This document shows, piece by piece, positions 18,811-27,150 of a stretch of DNA of 64,000 bases. The notes beneath the pieces were generated by a model, which saw nothing but the letters and a program-made list of their open reading frames with translations, had not been told where the DNA came from and did not search any database. Positions within the stretch are counted from its first letter, which is position 1. Every line of letters starts with the position of its first letter. The position numbers and the translations under genes were made by a program. Location: contig NZ_CP095072.1 of the NCBI RefSeq assembly GCF_022919115.1, positions 4,340,001 to 4,404,000 on the forward strand, read 5' to 3'. This DNA comes from Gracilibacillus caseinilyticus. Its GTDB lineage: Bacteria > Bacillota > Bacilli > Bacillales > Amphibacillaceae.

Positions 18811-19773
18811 TTATAAAATATTGATGAATTGCTGAAAAGCTTCATCCGCATGATTCGGTAAATGCTCATGTCCATATTCGTGATATAACGTCAAGTCTTT
18901 TCTGGAGCGAATTTTGTTATAAGCTGCAAATTGCGTTGATGGTGGACAGATTGGATCTCTCAAAGCTGTTAACCAATGCACACTTGCCTTGATTCGGTCA
19001 GCCAGATGCTGGATATCTATATAACCTAGTTTCGAAAAAATTTCCCGGTGCCGATGATGTGCAGGATCGAAGCAACGGAAAAAGTAAGCGATTTCTTCAT
19101 AGGCAGAATGTTGAATGTCCATTTCCCATGCTCTTTCATAATCAGACAAAAACGGGTATACAGCAAATAAGTGCTTGATCGTTGGTTCTAATGCTGCACA
19201 AGCCGTTGCGAGTGCTCCACCTTGTGATTGACCGTAAACACCAATTCGTTCCGGATCCACCCCATCAATCGTCTGTAATATTCTCACTGTCTGAACTGTA
19301 TCTAAAAACACTTGTCGGTAATACAAATGATCTGGGTTAGGATCATCTAAACCACGAATAATATGGCCTTTTAAAGTAGGTCCTTTCGTTACTAACGTAT
19401 CCTCTGATCGACCGCCTTGTCCACGACAATCCATTGCTATTACCGTAACGCCTTGCGCCGCATATGCTAACTTATCCAGCCAATCCCCACTATCTACTGA
19501 ATAACCATGAAATATAGCCAAACCTTGGCCAGTAGCAATTTCTTTGTTAGGTACAATTAGTTTTGCATGAATGCGAGAATCTCCTACTCCTCGGAAATAC
19601 AGGTGATGACACGTTGCGAATGAACAAGTGACACCAGCTTCTTCCAACTCATAGGTTAAGGATTGTTGATCCAATTGCTGTAATGCTCGCTCCCAATAAA
19701 GGTTAAAGTCATCAGGTTTTTGGTTTTTCCCTTGATACTTTTCTAATTCGTGTAATGGCATATCTAGATGCAT
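18811..19773 (-). CDS. CE7 carbohydrate acetylesterase (acetyl xylan esterase / cephalosporin C deacetylase type)
   Basis: The start is ATG 19773 after GGGAGG; this gives 320 residues, the normal CE7 size, while a longer frame to 19818 has no ribosome site. Alpha/beta hydrolase with the CE7 marks: RGQGGRS at 118-124, the nucleophile elbow GQSQGG with S183, Asp D273 in TALRDPICPP, and His H302 in the HE motif (YGHEH). It should remove acetyl groups from imported oligosaccharides, fitting acetylated mannan or xylan. First gene of a two-gene operon with GH1, driven by the promoter at about 19970-19998. Confidence 0.92.
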   Translation of the reverse strand: MHLDMPLHELEKYQGKNQKPDDFNLYWERALQQLDQQSLTYELEEAGVTCSFATCHHLYFRGVGDSRIHAKLIVPNKEIATGQGLAIFHGYSVDSGDWLDKLAYAAQGVTVIAMDCRGQGGRSEDTLVTKGPTLKGHIIRGLDDPNPDHLYYRQVFLDTVQTVRILQTIDGVDPERIGVYGQSQGGALATACAALEPTIKHLFAVYPFLSDYERAWEMDIQHSAYEEIAYFFRCFDPAHHRHREIFSKLGYIDIQHLADRIKASVHWLTALRDPICPPSTQFAAYNKIRSRKDLTLYHEYGHEHLPNHADEAFQQFINIL

Positions 19774-19858
19774 CGTATTCCTCCCGTCAGCGGTTAATTT
19801 TATGATGGACATAAGCATTTAAAGAATGTATGTAGCCATCAACACCTATCTCCACCAA

Positions 19859-19998
19859 GGAAACCGATTTCCTAATCTTCCAAAAAAATTTCACTTATTC
19901 TTAGAAATTTCAGATCATCAACATCCCATTACTATAGTTAACTGTGATTTCGGAAAGGACATCGGTTTCATTATATCATAATTCCGAGCGAATAAACA
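19859..19998 (-). promoter_or_regulatory. Promoter and cre/operator sites of the CE7-GH1 operon
   Basis: On the minus strand, TATAAT lies at plus 19970-19975 with a weak -35 TGTTTA 17 bases away (19993-19998). TGAAACCGATGTCC (plus 19957-19970) starts at the end of the -10 and matches the cre consensus in 13 of 14 places. A second palindrome, GGAAACCGATTTCC (19859-19872), lies about 100 bases downstream in the leader. CcpA and/or LacI-family control is the inference. Confidence 0.65.
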
Positions 19999-20004
19999 CA
20001 CTTT

Positions 20005-20034
20005 TTCGAGCTCTATTAGAAAATAGAGCTCGAA
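20005..20034. terminator. Perfect 13-bp hairpin after the SGNH gene
   Basis: TTCGAGCTCTATT (20005-20017) pairs with AATAGAGCTCGAA (20022-20034) around AGAA, 6 bases beyond the SGNH stop. The minus-strand side is followed by AAAAG rather than a T-run, so termination strength is uncertain. Confidence 0.5.
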
Positions 20035-20039
20035 CTAAA

Positions 20040-20672
20040 CTATTCACTTATTTTTACAGCCCGTAACCATTCATGGGCCATCAATAAATTACCTGCACTA
20101 TTCATATGAACGCCATCAACGGTAACATTATAGCCGCTACTTTGGACTAAATATTGAATAAAACGTTGGTGTGTTGGCACTAGAACCGCTTCGAATTCTG
20201 TTGCTAACACCCGTACAATTTCAGCATAGGCTTTTAATTTCTGATTACCGACAGAATCCACCTTTTCTTCAATTATGGTCGGTTCCATAAAAACGATAGT
20301 AGAAACACCTATTTCTTGTACTTGCTTTAATAAGTGACGATATATTGCTTCAAATTTTTCTTCGTCGACCTGTTCTAATTCCGGATGGTCGAGCTGACGC
20401 CAAACATCATTGATTCCTATTGAAATCGATACGGTGTCCGGTTTTAGATTAATCACATCTTCTTGCCAGCGTTCTTCCAGATCTATAATGCGATTCCCAC
20501 CGATTCCTTTATTAAAAATTTCATAATCCTTCTCAGGGTGTAGTACTTTTAAGTAATCATGAATAATACGAACATACCCTGTCCCGATCCCCTCTTGATC
20601 GTCATGCTTTCCCCATTCCGTAATGCTGTCACCAATAAATACGATGCGGTTTCCTAAATTGGTCAAAACCAT
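20040..20672 (-). CDS. SGNH/GDSL esterase
   Basis: 210 residues, no signal peptide. The SGNH blocks are complete: block I IVFIGDSITEW with nucleophile S16, block II GIGGNR with G59, block III GIND with N88, and block V VDGVHMN with D186 and H189. This type is close to intracellular acetyl-oligosaccharide esterases. Last gene of the mannan operon, 16 bases after the GH113 gene, so deacetylation of imported mannan oligomers is the likely role. Together with the CE7 enzyme the locus has two unrelated deacetylases. Confidence 0.88.
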   Translation of the reverse strand: MVLTNLGNRIVFIGDSITEWGKHDDQEGIGTGYVRIIHDYLKVLHPEKDYEIFNKGIGGNRIIDLEERWQEDVINLKPDTVSISIGINDVWRQLDHPELEQVDEEKFEAIYRHLLKQVQEIGVSTIVFMEPTIIEEKVDSVGNQKLKAYAEIVRVLATEFEAVLVPTHQRFIQYLVQSSGYNVTVDGVHMNSAGNLLMAHEWLRAVKISE

Positions 20673-20688
20673 CTACTCCTTTATCCCA

Positions 20689-21654
20689 CTACTTAGCTAT
20701 AGAATACCATTGTTTCACAATTTTTTCTGCTTTCTTTCCAAAAATATCAAAATCAAGATCCTTGTCTGCTTCTTCGACCGGATAAAGCTTGGCTTTCCAG
20801 TCCCACCAGAAAAATCCTGCAAACCAGGGTTTATCCCAAAATACTTGAATCACAGACTGATAAAAATTAGCTTGTTCATCCTCACTAAACGGTAATTCCT
20901 TATGTTCAAAATCCCAGGGCATCGTCGCACATCCAAGTGCACTTCTACAGCCTATCTCCATGAACAGAATTGGTTTGTTATAAGTTTGATGTAATTTTTC
21001 CAGCTTGTGAGCTATTTTCTCCCACTCTTCGACCATATTGTTCACAGAATCACCAGGCTCTTTCGCAACCGGGTAGTATGCACTCGTCCCAATAATATCA
21101 ACAGCATCGAACCACTCAACACCTTCTTCTTTGCCATGATTCGCATTGTAAATAATCGGACCATCATAGATATTTCGAACATCGCGTATAAGCTTACGCC
21201 ATGATGCTGTTTGTCCTTCTGTATTAATCATTTCACAACCTATACAGAACATTTCGCACTCTAATTCCTTTGCTAATTCCGCATAATGCTTGATGAAATA
21301 AGTATACGACGAAAACCATGCTTGCCATTTTTCAGCTGCTTCCTCGGGAAAACCGATTCGCGCCCGCCAAATCCTATCTTTACAATTAACCACGGGTTTG
21401 AGACAGACTTTTAACCCTAAATTCTTCGCTTCTTTAACAGCGAATTGAATATCTCTGTCTGTCATCGTATTACTATAATCAAAGTGAATATTAGTCGAAG
21501 AATACGTATCCTGAAGAGCGAAGAATGACAAGGCAATCCATTCACTCCCAGTTTCTTTTAATTTCTGTAATGAATAAACAGCATCTTCTGTCTGATATGC
21601 TCCACGTTCCGTATTCCATCCATAAGTCATACCTTTTACAAATAACTCCTTCAT
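20689..21654 (-). CDS. GH113-type beta-mannanase/mannosidase, copy 2
   Basis: 321 residues, no signal peptide. The protein opens MKELFVKGMTYGW and has a GH113-like barrel with the probable acid/base E141 in FCIGCEMINTE and the nucleophile E233 in LFMEIGCRS; the C-terminal WWDWKAKLYP is shared with copy 1. The spacing between the two Glu fits GH113 (Alicyclobacillus ManA type). It would cleave beta-1,4-mannan oligomers inside the cell. It lies 145 bases downstream of the GH2 gene and is clearly paralogous to the gene at 24333-25262, though strongly diverged. Confidence 0.85.
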   Translation of the reverse strand: MKELFVKGMTYGWNTERGAYQTEDAVYSLQKLKETGSEWIALSFFALQDTYSSTNIHFDYSNTMTDRDIQFAVKEAKNLGLKVCLKPVVNCKDRIWRARIGFPEEAAEKWQAWFSSYTYFIKHYAELAKELECEMFCIGCEMINTEGQTASWRKLIRDVRNIYDGPIIYNANHGKEEGVEWFDAVDIIGTSAYYPVAKEPGDSVNNMVEEWEKIAHKLEKLHQTYNKPILFMEIGCRSALGCATMPWDFEHKELPFSEDEQANFYQSVIQVFWDKPWFAGFFWWDWKAKLYPVEEADKDLDFDIFGKKAEKIVKQWYSIAK

Positions 21655-21757
21655 CTTGTCCCCACCATTTCTCTCCTATCACAGTGCTAACCGCCATAAT
21701 ACTCAACTTCAAGCATCGAAAAATGCTAACTATGGCGATAACACACGATACGTTATT

Positions 21758-21791
21758 CTGGCATCGAGAGGATAATCCCCACCGATGCCAT
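21758..21791 (-). other. Intergenic hairpin between GH2 and GH113 copy 2
   Basis: GGCATCG (21760-21766) pairs with CGATGCC (21783-21789). A second, longer arm uses CGCCATA and TATGGCG (about 21699-21737). There is no T-run, so mRNA processing or protection is more likely than full termination. Confidence 0.4.
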
Positions 21792-21798
21792 TTTCTCT

Positions 21799-24261
21799 TT
21801 ATTGATGATGCGTAATATGATAAACGCTGCGAACCTCAAGTCCTCGCTTCAATTGATCAAGCGTTAATGTCCCTTCTAACTGCGACTTATCGATTGTAAT
21901 GACCTTTGGTTCCTTTGCAGACAAATCGAAATAATTATCAGAAAGCACTGCATCAACCGGTAATTGTAGTTCAACGTATTTCGTGAACGCATCTGCTTGT
22001 ACTTCAATCTGAATCTTCTGATCTGTTTCACTCACATTTGTTGCTAATTGAGGATTTAAAAATTCAAAATGCTTTGCTTTGGTAAAGATCACCGTTGCAT
22101 GACTGTAATAGTTATCATCCATATAAAGTGTTGCCTCTAAATAACAATTACGCTTCCGTTGATCCGTTAACACTTCTGAAAAATCCAGTAACTGACACGA
22201 TTGAGCGGTTGAGGCCGGAACATTCGCAGTGAAGTGACCTTGCTCGATAATTTCTGATTGATTGTTTCGAAGTTTCCATTCAACCTTGCAATCTATCTCT
22301 GTCAAACGATCGTTCGTAATATATATATCAGCGTCCGTTTCCCCTTCTTCGATTGAGAGCAATACAGGATCGTAGAATTTTTTTGTGAAATAATGCAATG
22401 CTTTCCACCTTCCGTAATAATCAATACTTGACCACGAGGCCACTGGCCAGCAATCGTTTAATTGCCAATAGAGTGCTCCCATACAGCGTCCTAAATTACG
22501 TCGCCAATGCTCCACCCCGTATTTTATCGCTTCCGCTTGCAGGAGTTGTGATGTATAAATTAATGCATCAAAGTCTTTTGGATACAGAAAATTTTCTGAT
22601 AAATAGTACAAAATCTTACCATTGGCAGCGTCGTTTTTCTGATGTATTTCCATCACTCTGGAGAATATATTCCGATCTTCCGGTTTGGTAAAGGACTCTA
22701 TCGTTTTCATATTCGGAAAGGACTGAAAGCCAAATTCAGAACAAAAACGGAAAAAATAATTTCTGTAATCCGTAAATGGCTTCTCTCCATGCCACACTTG
22801 CCAATAATGCATATCCCCAACATCAGGGTTGCGTGGGTTATCGAAGCCTCCTGTAGATGATGGCGAAGAAGACCAGTAAAACGTCTGTGGATCATACTGC
22901 TTCACAAGATCTGGCAGCATAATCTCAAATAATTTAATATAATCTCTGCGCCAGTCCGATCGTCTTGGCCACCCCCAATGCTCCATTGCTTCTTCCACTT
23001 CATTATTCCCGCACCAGATTCCAAGAGATGCATGGTGTCGAATTCGTTTGATTTGATCGATCGCTTCTTGACGAACATTATGTTCAAATGAATCCGTTAA
23101 TCGATATACACTGCATGCAAACATGAAATCCTGCCATACAACTAGTCCATAGCGGTCACATAATTCATAGAAATAATCCTCTGGATAGTGTCCACCACCC
23201 CAGACACGAATCATATTAAAATTAGCTGCCACACTGTCCTTTAGTAAATTCTCCGTTCTGGCCCTTGATGTTCTTGGTAAAAGGTTATCTTCCGGTATAT
23301 AATTGGCTCCTTTCATAAAAATCGGCTGACCGTTTACCACAAACTCAAATGATTTTCCCCATTGATCTTCTTCATGTTTTACCTCTATCGTACGCAATCC
23401 GATCGTATAGCTTTGTCGATCGATAACCTCATGTCCTTTTTCTAAAAAAACTTCTACCTGATACAATGACTGTTCACCGAATCCTGCTGGCCACCATAAA
23501 GCTGGATTATCCACAGGTATTGTGATAGATGTTTCTTGCTTTACTTGATTACAGACTTGGCCAATTGTTGTTCCATCCGGAGCTGTTAACCTTGTTGATA
23601 GATGATAATTCTCTGATACTATCTTTTCTAATGTTACTTGCACATCAAGTTGCACGTGGTTTGTGTCGTGTTGCTGCGTAATGTAAACATCATTGATGCG
23701 ATTATCATTCCACATCGCTATTTCCACATCACACCAAATGCCTAAATCAGGAATTTTTGGACCCCAATCCCAACCAAACATACTATGAGATTTCCGTAGA
23801 TGCTGGTAGCCTTCCATCGCATGATCTACACCAGCTAATGGATCTTTTTGCTGCATCTCCGTTATATAGGATACGGGTGAATATAGATAAACCTCTAGTA
23901 CATTTCCGCCTTCATGAAGATAAGGTTTGATATCTACTTCATATGTACGGTGCATATTATTAGTTTCTAAAAGGCTTTGCCCGTTTAGCGTAATTGCTGC
24001 AATTGTATCAATTCCATGAAAAATAAAAGAAATATGCTGAAACGCTAATTGCTCACTATTCATGTCAAATTCTTTGCGAAACAGATAATCCCTGCTCGCA
24101 ATTTCCGTAGCTTGTTCTTCATTATCTCGATAAAACGGATCGTCTATTACGTTTGCCTCGAGCAAAGTATGCATAACGGAGGCTGGTAGTGTCACAGCAT
24201 AAGTATCTTCATCAGTAAGTGTTCTCATTTCCCAATTTTGATTGAAATTTAATTTTTTCAT
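21799..24261 (-). CDS. GH2 beta-mannosidase
   Basis: The start is ATG 24261 behind GAGGTGG, giving 820 residues; ATGs further upstream lie in the ribosome site. Domain order: GH2 sugar-binding sandwich (about 1-185), Ig-like domain (about 190-295), TIM barrel (about 296-600), and C-terminal sandwich domains. The beta-mannosidase subfamily features are visible: FGWDWGPKIP, NMIRVWGGGHYPEDYFYELCD, acid/base E421 in IWCGNNEVEEAM, and nucleophile E509 in RFCSEFGFQSFP. It removes terminal beta-mannose from mannan oligomers in the cytoplasm. It lies between the two GH113 genes in the operon. Confidence 0.93.
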   Translation of the reverse strand: MKKLNFNQNWEMRTLTDEDTYAVTLPASVMHTLLEANVIDDPFYRDNEEQATEIASRDYLFRKEFDMNSEQLAFQHISFIFHGIDTIAAITLNGQSLLETNNMHRTYEVDIKPYLHEGGNVLEVYLYSPVSYITEMQQKDPLAGVDHAMEGYQHLRKSHSMFGWDWGPKIPDLGIWCDVEIAMWNDNRINDVYITQQHDTNHVQLDVQVTLEKIVSENYHLSTRLTAPDGTTIGQVCNQVKQETSITIPVDNPALWWPAGFGEQSLYQVEVFLEKGHEVIDRQSYTIGLRTIEVKHEEDQWGKSFEFVVNGQPIFMKGANYIPEDNLLPRTSRARTENLLKDSVAANFNMIRVWGGGHYPEDYFYELCDRYGLVVWQDFMFACSVYRLTDSFEHNVRQEAIDQIKRIRHHASLGIWCGNNEVEEAMEHWGWPRRSDWRRDYIKLFEIMLPDLVKQYDPQTFYWSSSPSSTGGFDNPRNPDVGDMHYWQVWHGEKPFTDYRNYFFRFCSEFGFQSFPNMKTIESFTKPEDRNIFSRVMEIHQKNDAANGKILYYLSENFLYPKDFDALIYTSQLLQAEAIKYGVEHWRRNLGRCMGALYWQLNDCWPVASWSSIDYYGRWKALHYFTKKFYDPVLLSIEEGETDADIYITNDRLTEIDCKVEWKLRNNQSEIIEQGHFTANVPASTAQSCQLLDFSEVLTDQRKRNCYLEATLYMDDNYYSHATVIFTKAKHFEFLNPQLATNVSETDQKIQIEVQADAFTKYVELQLPVDAVLSDNYFDLSAKEPKVITIDKSQLEGTLTLDQLKRGLEVRSVYHITHHQ

Positions 24262-24286
24262 ACGCCACCTCATTCATTCTATTTGT

Positions 24287-24327
24287 AAAAGAAAGCCGCA
24301 CTATCCTATTCAGATAGAACGACTTTC
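24287..24327 (-). terminator. Intra-operon hairpin between GH113 copy 1 and GH2
   Basis: GAAAGTCG and CTATC pair with GGATAG and CGGCTTTC on the minus strand, followed by TTTT. It looks like a partial terminator that would lower expression of the downstream genes. Confidence 0.6.
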
Positions 24328-24332
24328 ATTCA

Positions 24333-25262
24333 TTAGTTAGATAGATAAAAGTTTTTTATTACATTTTCAGCTGGTTTACCATAGATGGCATAATCACCAT
24401 CTTTGTCTGCCTCAGATTCTGGATAAAGGATGGCTTTCCAATCCCATAATCCGAATCCAAGTACCCAGTCCCTTTTTGCTGTTTTATCAAACATATCCTG
24501 ATAAAAAGCTTTTTGCTCTTCGAAATTTATTTCACCATCCATGGACCAATCATTTGGCACTTGTGCAGATCCCGTTCTGCTTGGACATCCTGCTTCTGCA
24601 AAAAAGAATGGTTTGTTAAATGGCTTGATAATTTTTTCAATACGATCCAATTGATTATCCCAATCACCCAATGGATAATAGCCACTTGATGATATCACAT
24701 CTACCTCATCCCACCAGCTGACATTTCCTTCTTGGTATTTATCGGTATTATATGTGATCAGACCGCTATATACTTCCTTTACCTCACGAATCAACTGACG
24801 CCACTCTTGTTCTCTTCTTTCTGTTTGTACCATTTCACAACCAACAATGAACATTTCAGCATTCTTCTTGGTAGCGATCTTGGCATAATGTAATTGATAG
24901 TCTGTATAGCTTCTGAACCAATCACGCCATTTCGGTTCACAAGGGACATCAATATCAAAGAAATTAATATGTGCACGCCAAATGCCGTCTGCAGGATTTA
25001 CCGTTGGTTTTATCATAATCTTCAAGTCTAGTGATCTTGCATAATCGATCATATCTTCTAATTCTTGATCGGTTACCATATGTTCTCCGTCATAAATCAC
25101 TTCTGTCGAAAAAGCAGTTTCTTGTGTTGCTGCTAACGCAAATATTACATAATCACTAGCGGTTCGTTCCTTCATCAATTTTAATGATTCTTTTGCTTCT
25201 GCTTTTGTAAAGTCGCCACGTTTTGCCCCCCAGCCAAACGTAAAGCCTTTGATGTATTCCAT
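24333..25262 (-). CDS. GH113-type beta-mannanase/mannosidase, copy 1
   Basis: 309 residues without a signal peptide. GH113-like TIM barrel with acid/base E143 in FIVGCEMVQTE and nucleophile E223 in FFFAEAGCPSR, and the shared C-terminal LWDWKAILYP. It lies 38 bases after the MalG-type permease and so is the first enzyme gene downstream of the importer. It likely cleaves imported manno-oligosaccharides. Two GH113 paralogues in one operon suggest different chain length, end or decoration preference, which is inference. Confidence 0.85.
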   Translation of the reverse strand: MEYIKGFTFGWGAKRGDFTKAEAKESLKLMKERTASDYVIFALAATQETAFSTEVIYDGEHMVTDQELEDMIDYARSLDLKIMIKPTVNPADGIWRAHINFFDIDVPCEPKWRDWFRSYTDYQLHYAKIATKKNAEMFIVGCEMVQTERREQEWRQLIREVKEVYSGLITYNTDKYQEGNVSWWDEVDVISSSGYYPLGDWDNQLDRIEKIIKPFNKPFFFAEAGCPSRTGSAQVPNDWSMDGEINFEEQKAFYQDMFDKTAKRDWVLGFGLWDWKAILYPESEADKDGDYAIYGKPAENVIKNFYLSN

Positions 25263-25300
25263 TTCTCTCTCTCCTTTTCCTGTTGCCTTAATAACGTCTA

Positions 25301-26131
25301 TTATTTAACCGATCCTGAAGTTAGTCCATTATAGATATATTTCTGCAAGGAAATAAACGCTATAAATGTCGGTATAATTGCAAGCATAATACCTGCACAA
25401 ATAACTTCCCATTCAGAGCCATATGGACCTTTGAATTTAAACAATGCGGTGGATATTACTTGCAGATCTGTCTTAGGCATATATAGAAACGGTGTATAGA
25501 AATCGTTATAAACGTTGATGCCTTTTACAATAATTACCGTTACAATTGCTGGTGTTAATAACGGCAATATAATTTTTCGGTAGATTGTAAAATAAGACGC
25601 CCCATCAAGCATTGCTGATTCATCCAGTGAAACGGATATAGAACTCATAAACTGCAAGAAAATATAGATGGCAATAATATCTGTACCGAGATACAAAATA
25701 ATTGCTGCCCATATCGTATTAAATAAACCTAGTGAATTAACAATCTGGAATGTTGCAACCTGAGTTGTTACAGCAGGAATCAATGTCGCTAATAAAAAGG
25801 CGCCTAATATTAATTTGCTACCCCTAAATTTAAAACGGTCTAATACAAAAGCAACCATAGAACCAACAAGTGTTGTACCAACAATGGAAACTAGTAAAAT
25901 AATTACTGTGTTTTTAAATCCAGTCATCATGTTTCCTTCAACGAATGCTCTTTTGAAGTTTTCAAAATTTGTCCAATCTTCTGGAGGGGTTAATGGTCCA
26001 GTACTTGTATATTCAGCTCCTGTTTTGAAAGATGCAAATAATACAATCAAGATTGGTAAAATAGCAGCAAGTGCACCTAAAATTAACGACGCATATTTTA
26101 TGAAATTACCTGCAAGATGTTTACCATTCAT
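25301..26131 (-). CDS. Carbohydrate ABC transporter permease, MalG type
   Basis: 276 residues with six hydrophobic segments. The inner-membrane-component loop reads SLDESAMLDGASYFTIYRKIILPLLTPA, the EAA motif that docks the ATPase (quoted in part: EXAMLDGA then LPLLTPA). It starts one base after the MalF-type stop. Subunit of the oligosaccharide importer encoded with the binding protein at 27151. No ATPase gene accompanies it, as usual for Firmicutes systems that share MsmX. Confidence 0.93.
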   Translation of the reverse strand: MNGKHLAGNFIKYASLILGALAAILPILIVLFASFKTGAEYTSTGPLTPPEDWTNFENFKRAFVEGNMMTGFKNTVIILLVSIVGTTLVGSMVAFVLDRFKFRGSKLILGAFLLATLIPAVTTQVATFQIVNSLGLFNTIWAAIILYLGTDIIAIYIFLQFMSSISVSLDESAMLDGASYFTIYRKIILPLLTPAIVTVIIVKGINVYNDFYTPFLYMPKTDLQVISTALFKFKGPYGSEWEVICAGIMLAIIPTFIAFISLQKYIYNGLTSGSVK

Positions 26132-26132
26132 A

Positions 26133-27005
26133 TTAATCGTCCTCCGAGAAGAATTTTCGTTGTACAGCTGTTACAATAATGACGATAAATAACAAAATAA
26201 CAGCCATTGCCGATGCTAAACCAATTTTTCCATATTTAAATGCTGTATCTACCGTTTGAATAACAAACGTTGCACTTCCATTGGAACCACCTGTCATAAT
26301 ATAAGGGATTTCGAAAGCACTTAAAGCACCACTGATCGCTAAAATTAAGTTTAGCGAAACAATAATTTTAATACTTGGTAAAATAATATACCGGAATTGA
26401 TGCCATCTGTTCGCACCGTCAATTTCAGAAGCTTCATAGACATCGTTTGGAATCGAAGAAATGGCACCAAGGAATATGATGAAATTGAAGCCCATATATC
26501 TCCATACAGATGTACCTGCTAATGAAATATTAATAACATCCGGATTCCCTAACCAGTGTGTTGTGAAATCTCCTAATCCAACCAATCCAAGAATGGTATC
26601 CAGTCCACCATCAGGCTGGAAGAATAATAGAAACATAAACCCGATCGCAACCCCGTTTAATAAATACGGGAAAAAGATAACTCCTTTAAAAAAGTTTTTC
26701 ATTCGTACTTTAAAACTTAAAATAGTTGCAAAATATAAGGCTAAGCTCATTTGCAAAAAGGTCCCAAAGAAATAATACAAACTGACAGTAAATACTCGAA
26801 AATACTCCGGATCGGTAAATACTGTTTTATAATTCTCTAAACCTATAAATTCTTTATCACTAAATCCATTCCATTCAGTTAAACTGTACCAAAACATATT
26901 GGCCACTGGTAAAAAGCTAAATGTGCCTAACAACGTTAATGGAACGATAAGAAAAGCAACAATAATAATATTGCGTTGTGATTTATAACTTAATTTTGAG
27001 AACAA
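26133..27005 (-). CDS. Carbohydrate ABC transporter permease, MalF type
   Basis: I place the start at TTG 27005, 8 bases after GGAGG; the frame upstream to 27065 is not preceded by a ribosome site. 290 residues, six membrane segments, with the EAA loop EASEIDGANRWHQF followed by ILPSIK in the second half. Partner of the MalG-type protein, with which it forms the pore of the importer. A stem-loop separates it from the binding-protein gene, which would let the binding protein be made in excess. Confidence 0.92.
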   Translation of the reverse strand: MFSKLSYKSQRNIIIVAFLIVPLTLLGTFSFLPVANMFWYSLTEWNGFSDKEFIGLENYKTVFTDPEYFRVFTVSLYYFFGTFLQMSLALYFATILSFKVRMKNFFKGVIFFPYLLNGVAIGFMFLLFFQPDGGLDTILGLVGLGDFTTHWLGNPDVINISLAGTSVWRYMGFNFIIFLGAISSIPNDVYEASEIDGANRWHQFRYIILPSIKIIVSLNLILAISGALSAFEIPYIMTGGSNGSATFVIQTVDTAFKYGKIGLASAMAVILLFIVIIVTAVQRKFFSEDD

Positions 27006-27104
27006 ATCGATGCACCTCCGGTTAAAAACTAAATGAAATCTGAAAGAATCCTTCCCATATTTCATTTAATTTTTACATTTCTCTCTCTATTTTTCTGAAG
27101 AATA

Positions 27105-27143
27105 GGTGAGCAGCACCAACCATTATTGATTAGCCTGCTCACC
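27105..27143 (-). terminator. Stem-loop between binding protein and permease genes
   Basis: GGTGAGCAG (27105-27113) pairs with CTGCTCACC (27135-27143), followed on the minus strand by TATTCTT. This position is typical for hairpins that allow higher levels of the solute-binding protein than of the permeases. Confidence 0.65.
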
Positions 27144-27150
27144 ACTTTCT

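Noticed and set aside
18348..18816. Long plus-strand frames opposite the GH1 gene
   Set aside because: Antisense shadows of a gene with complete GH1 motifs.
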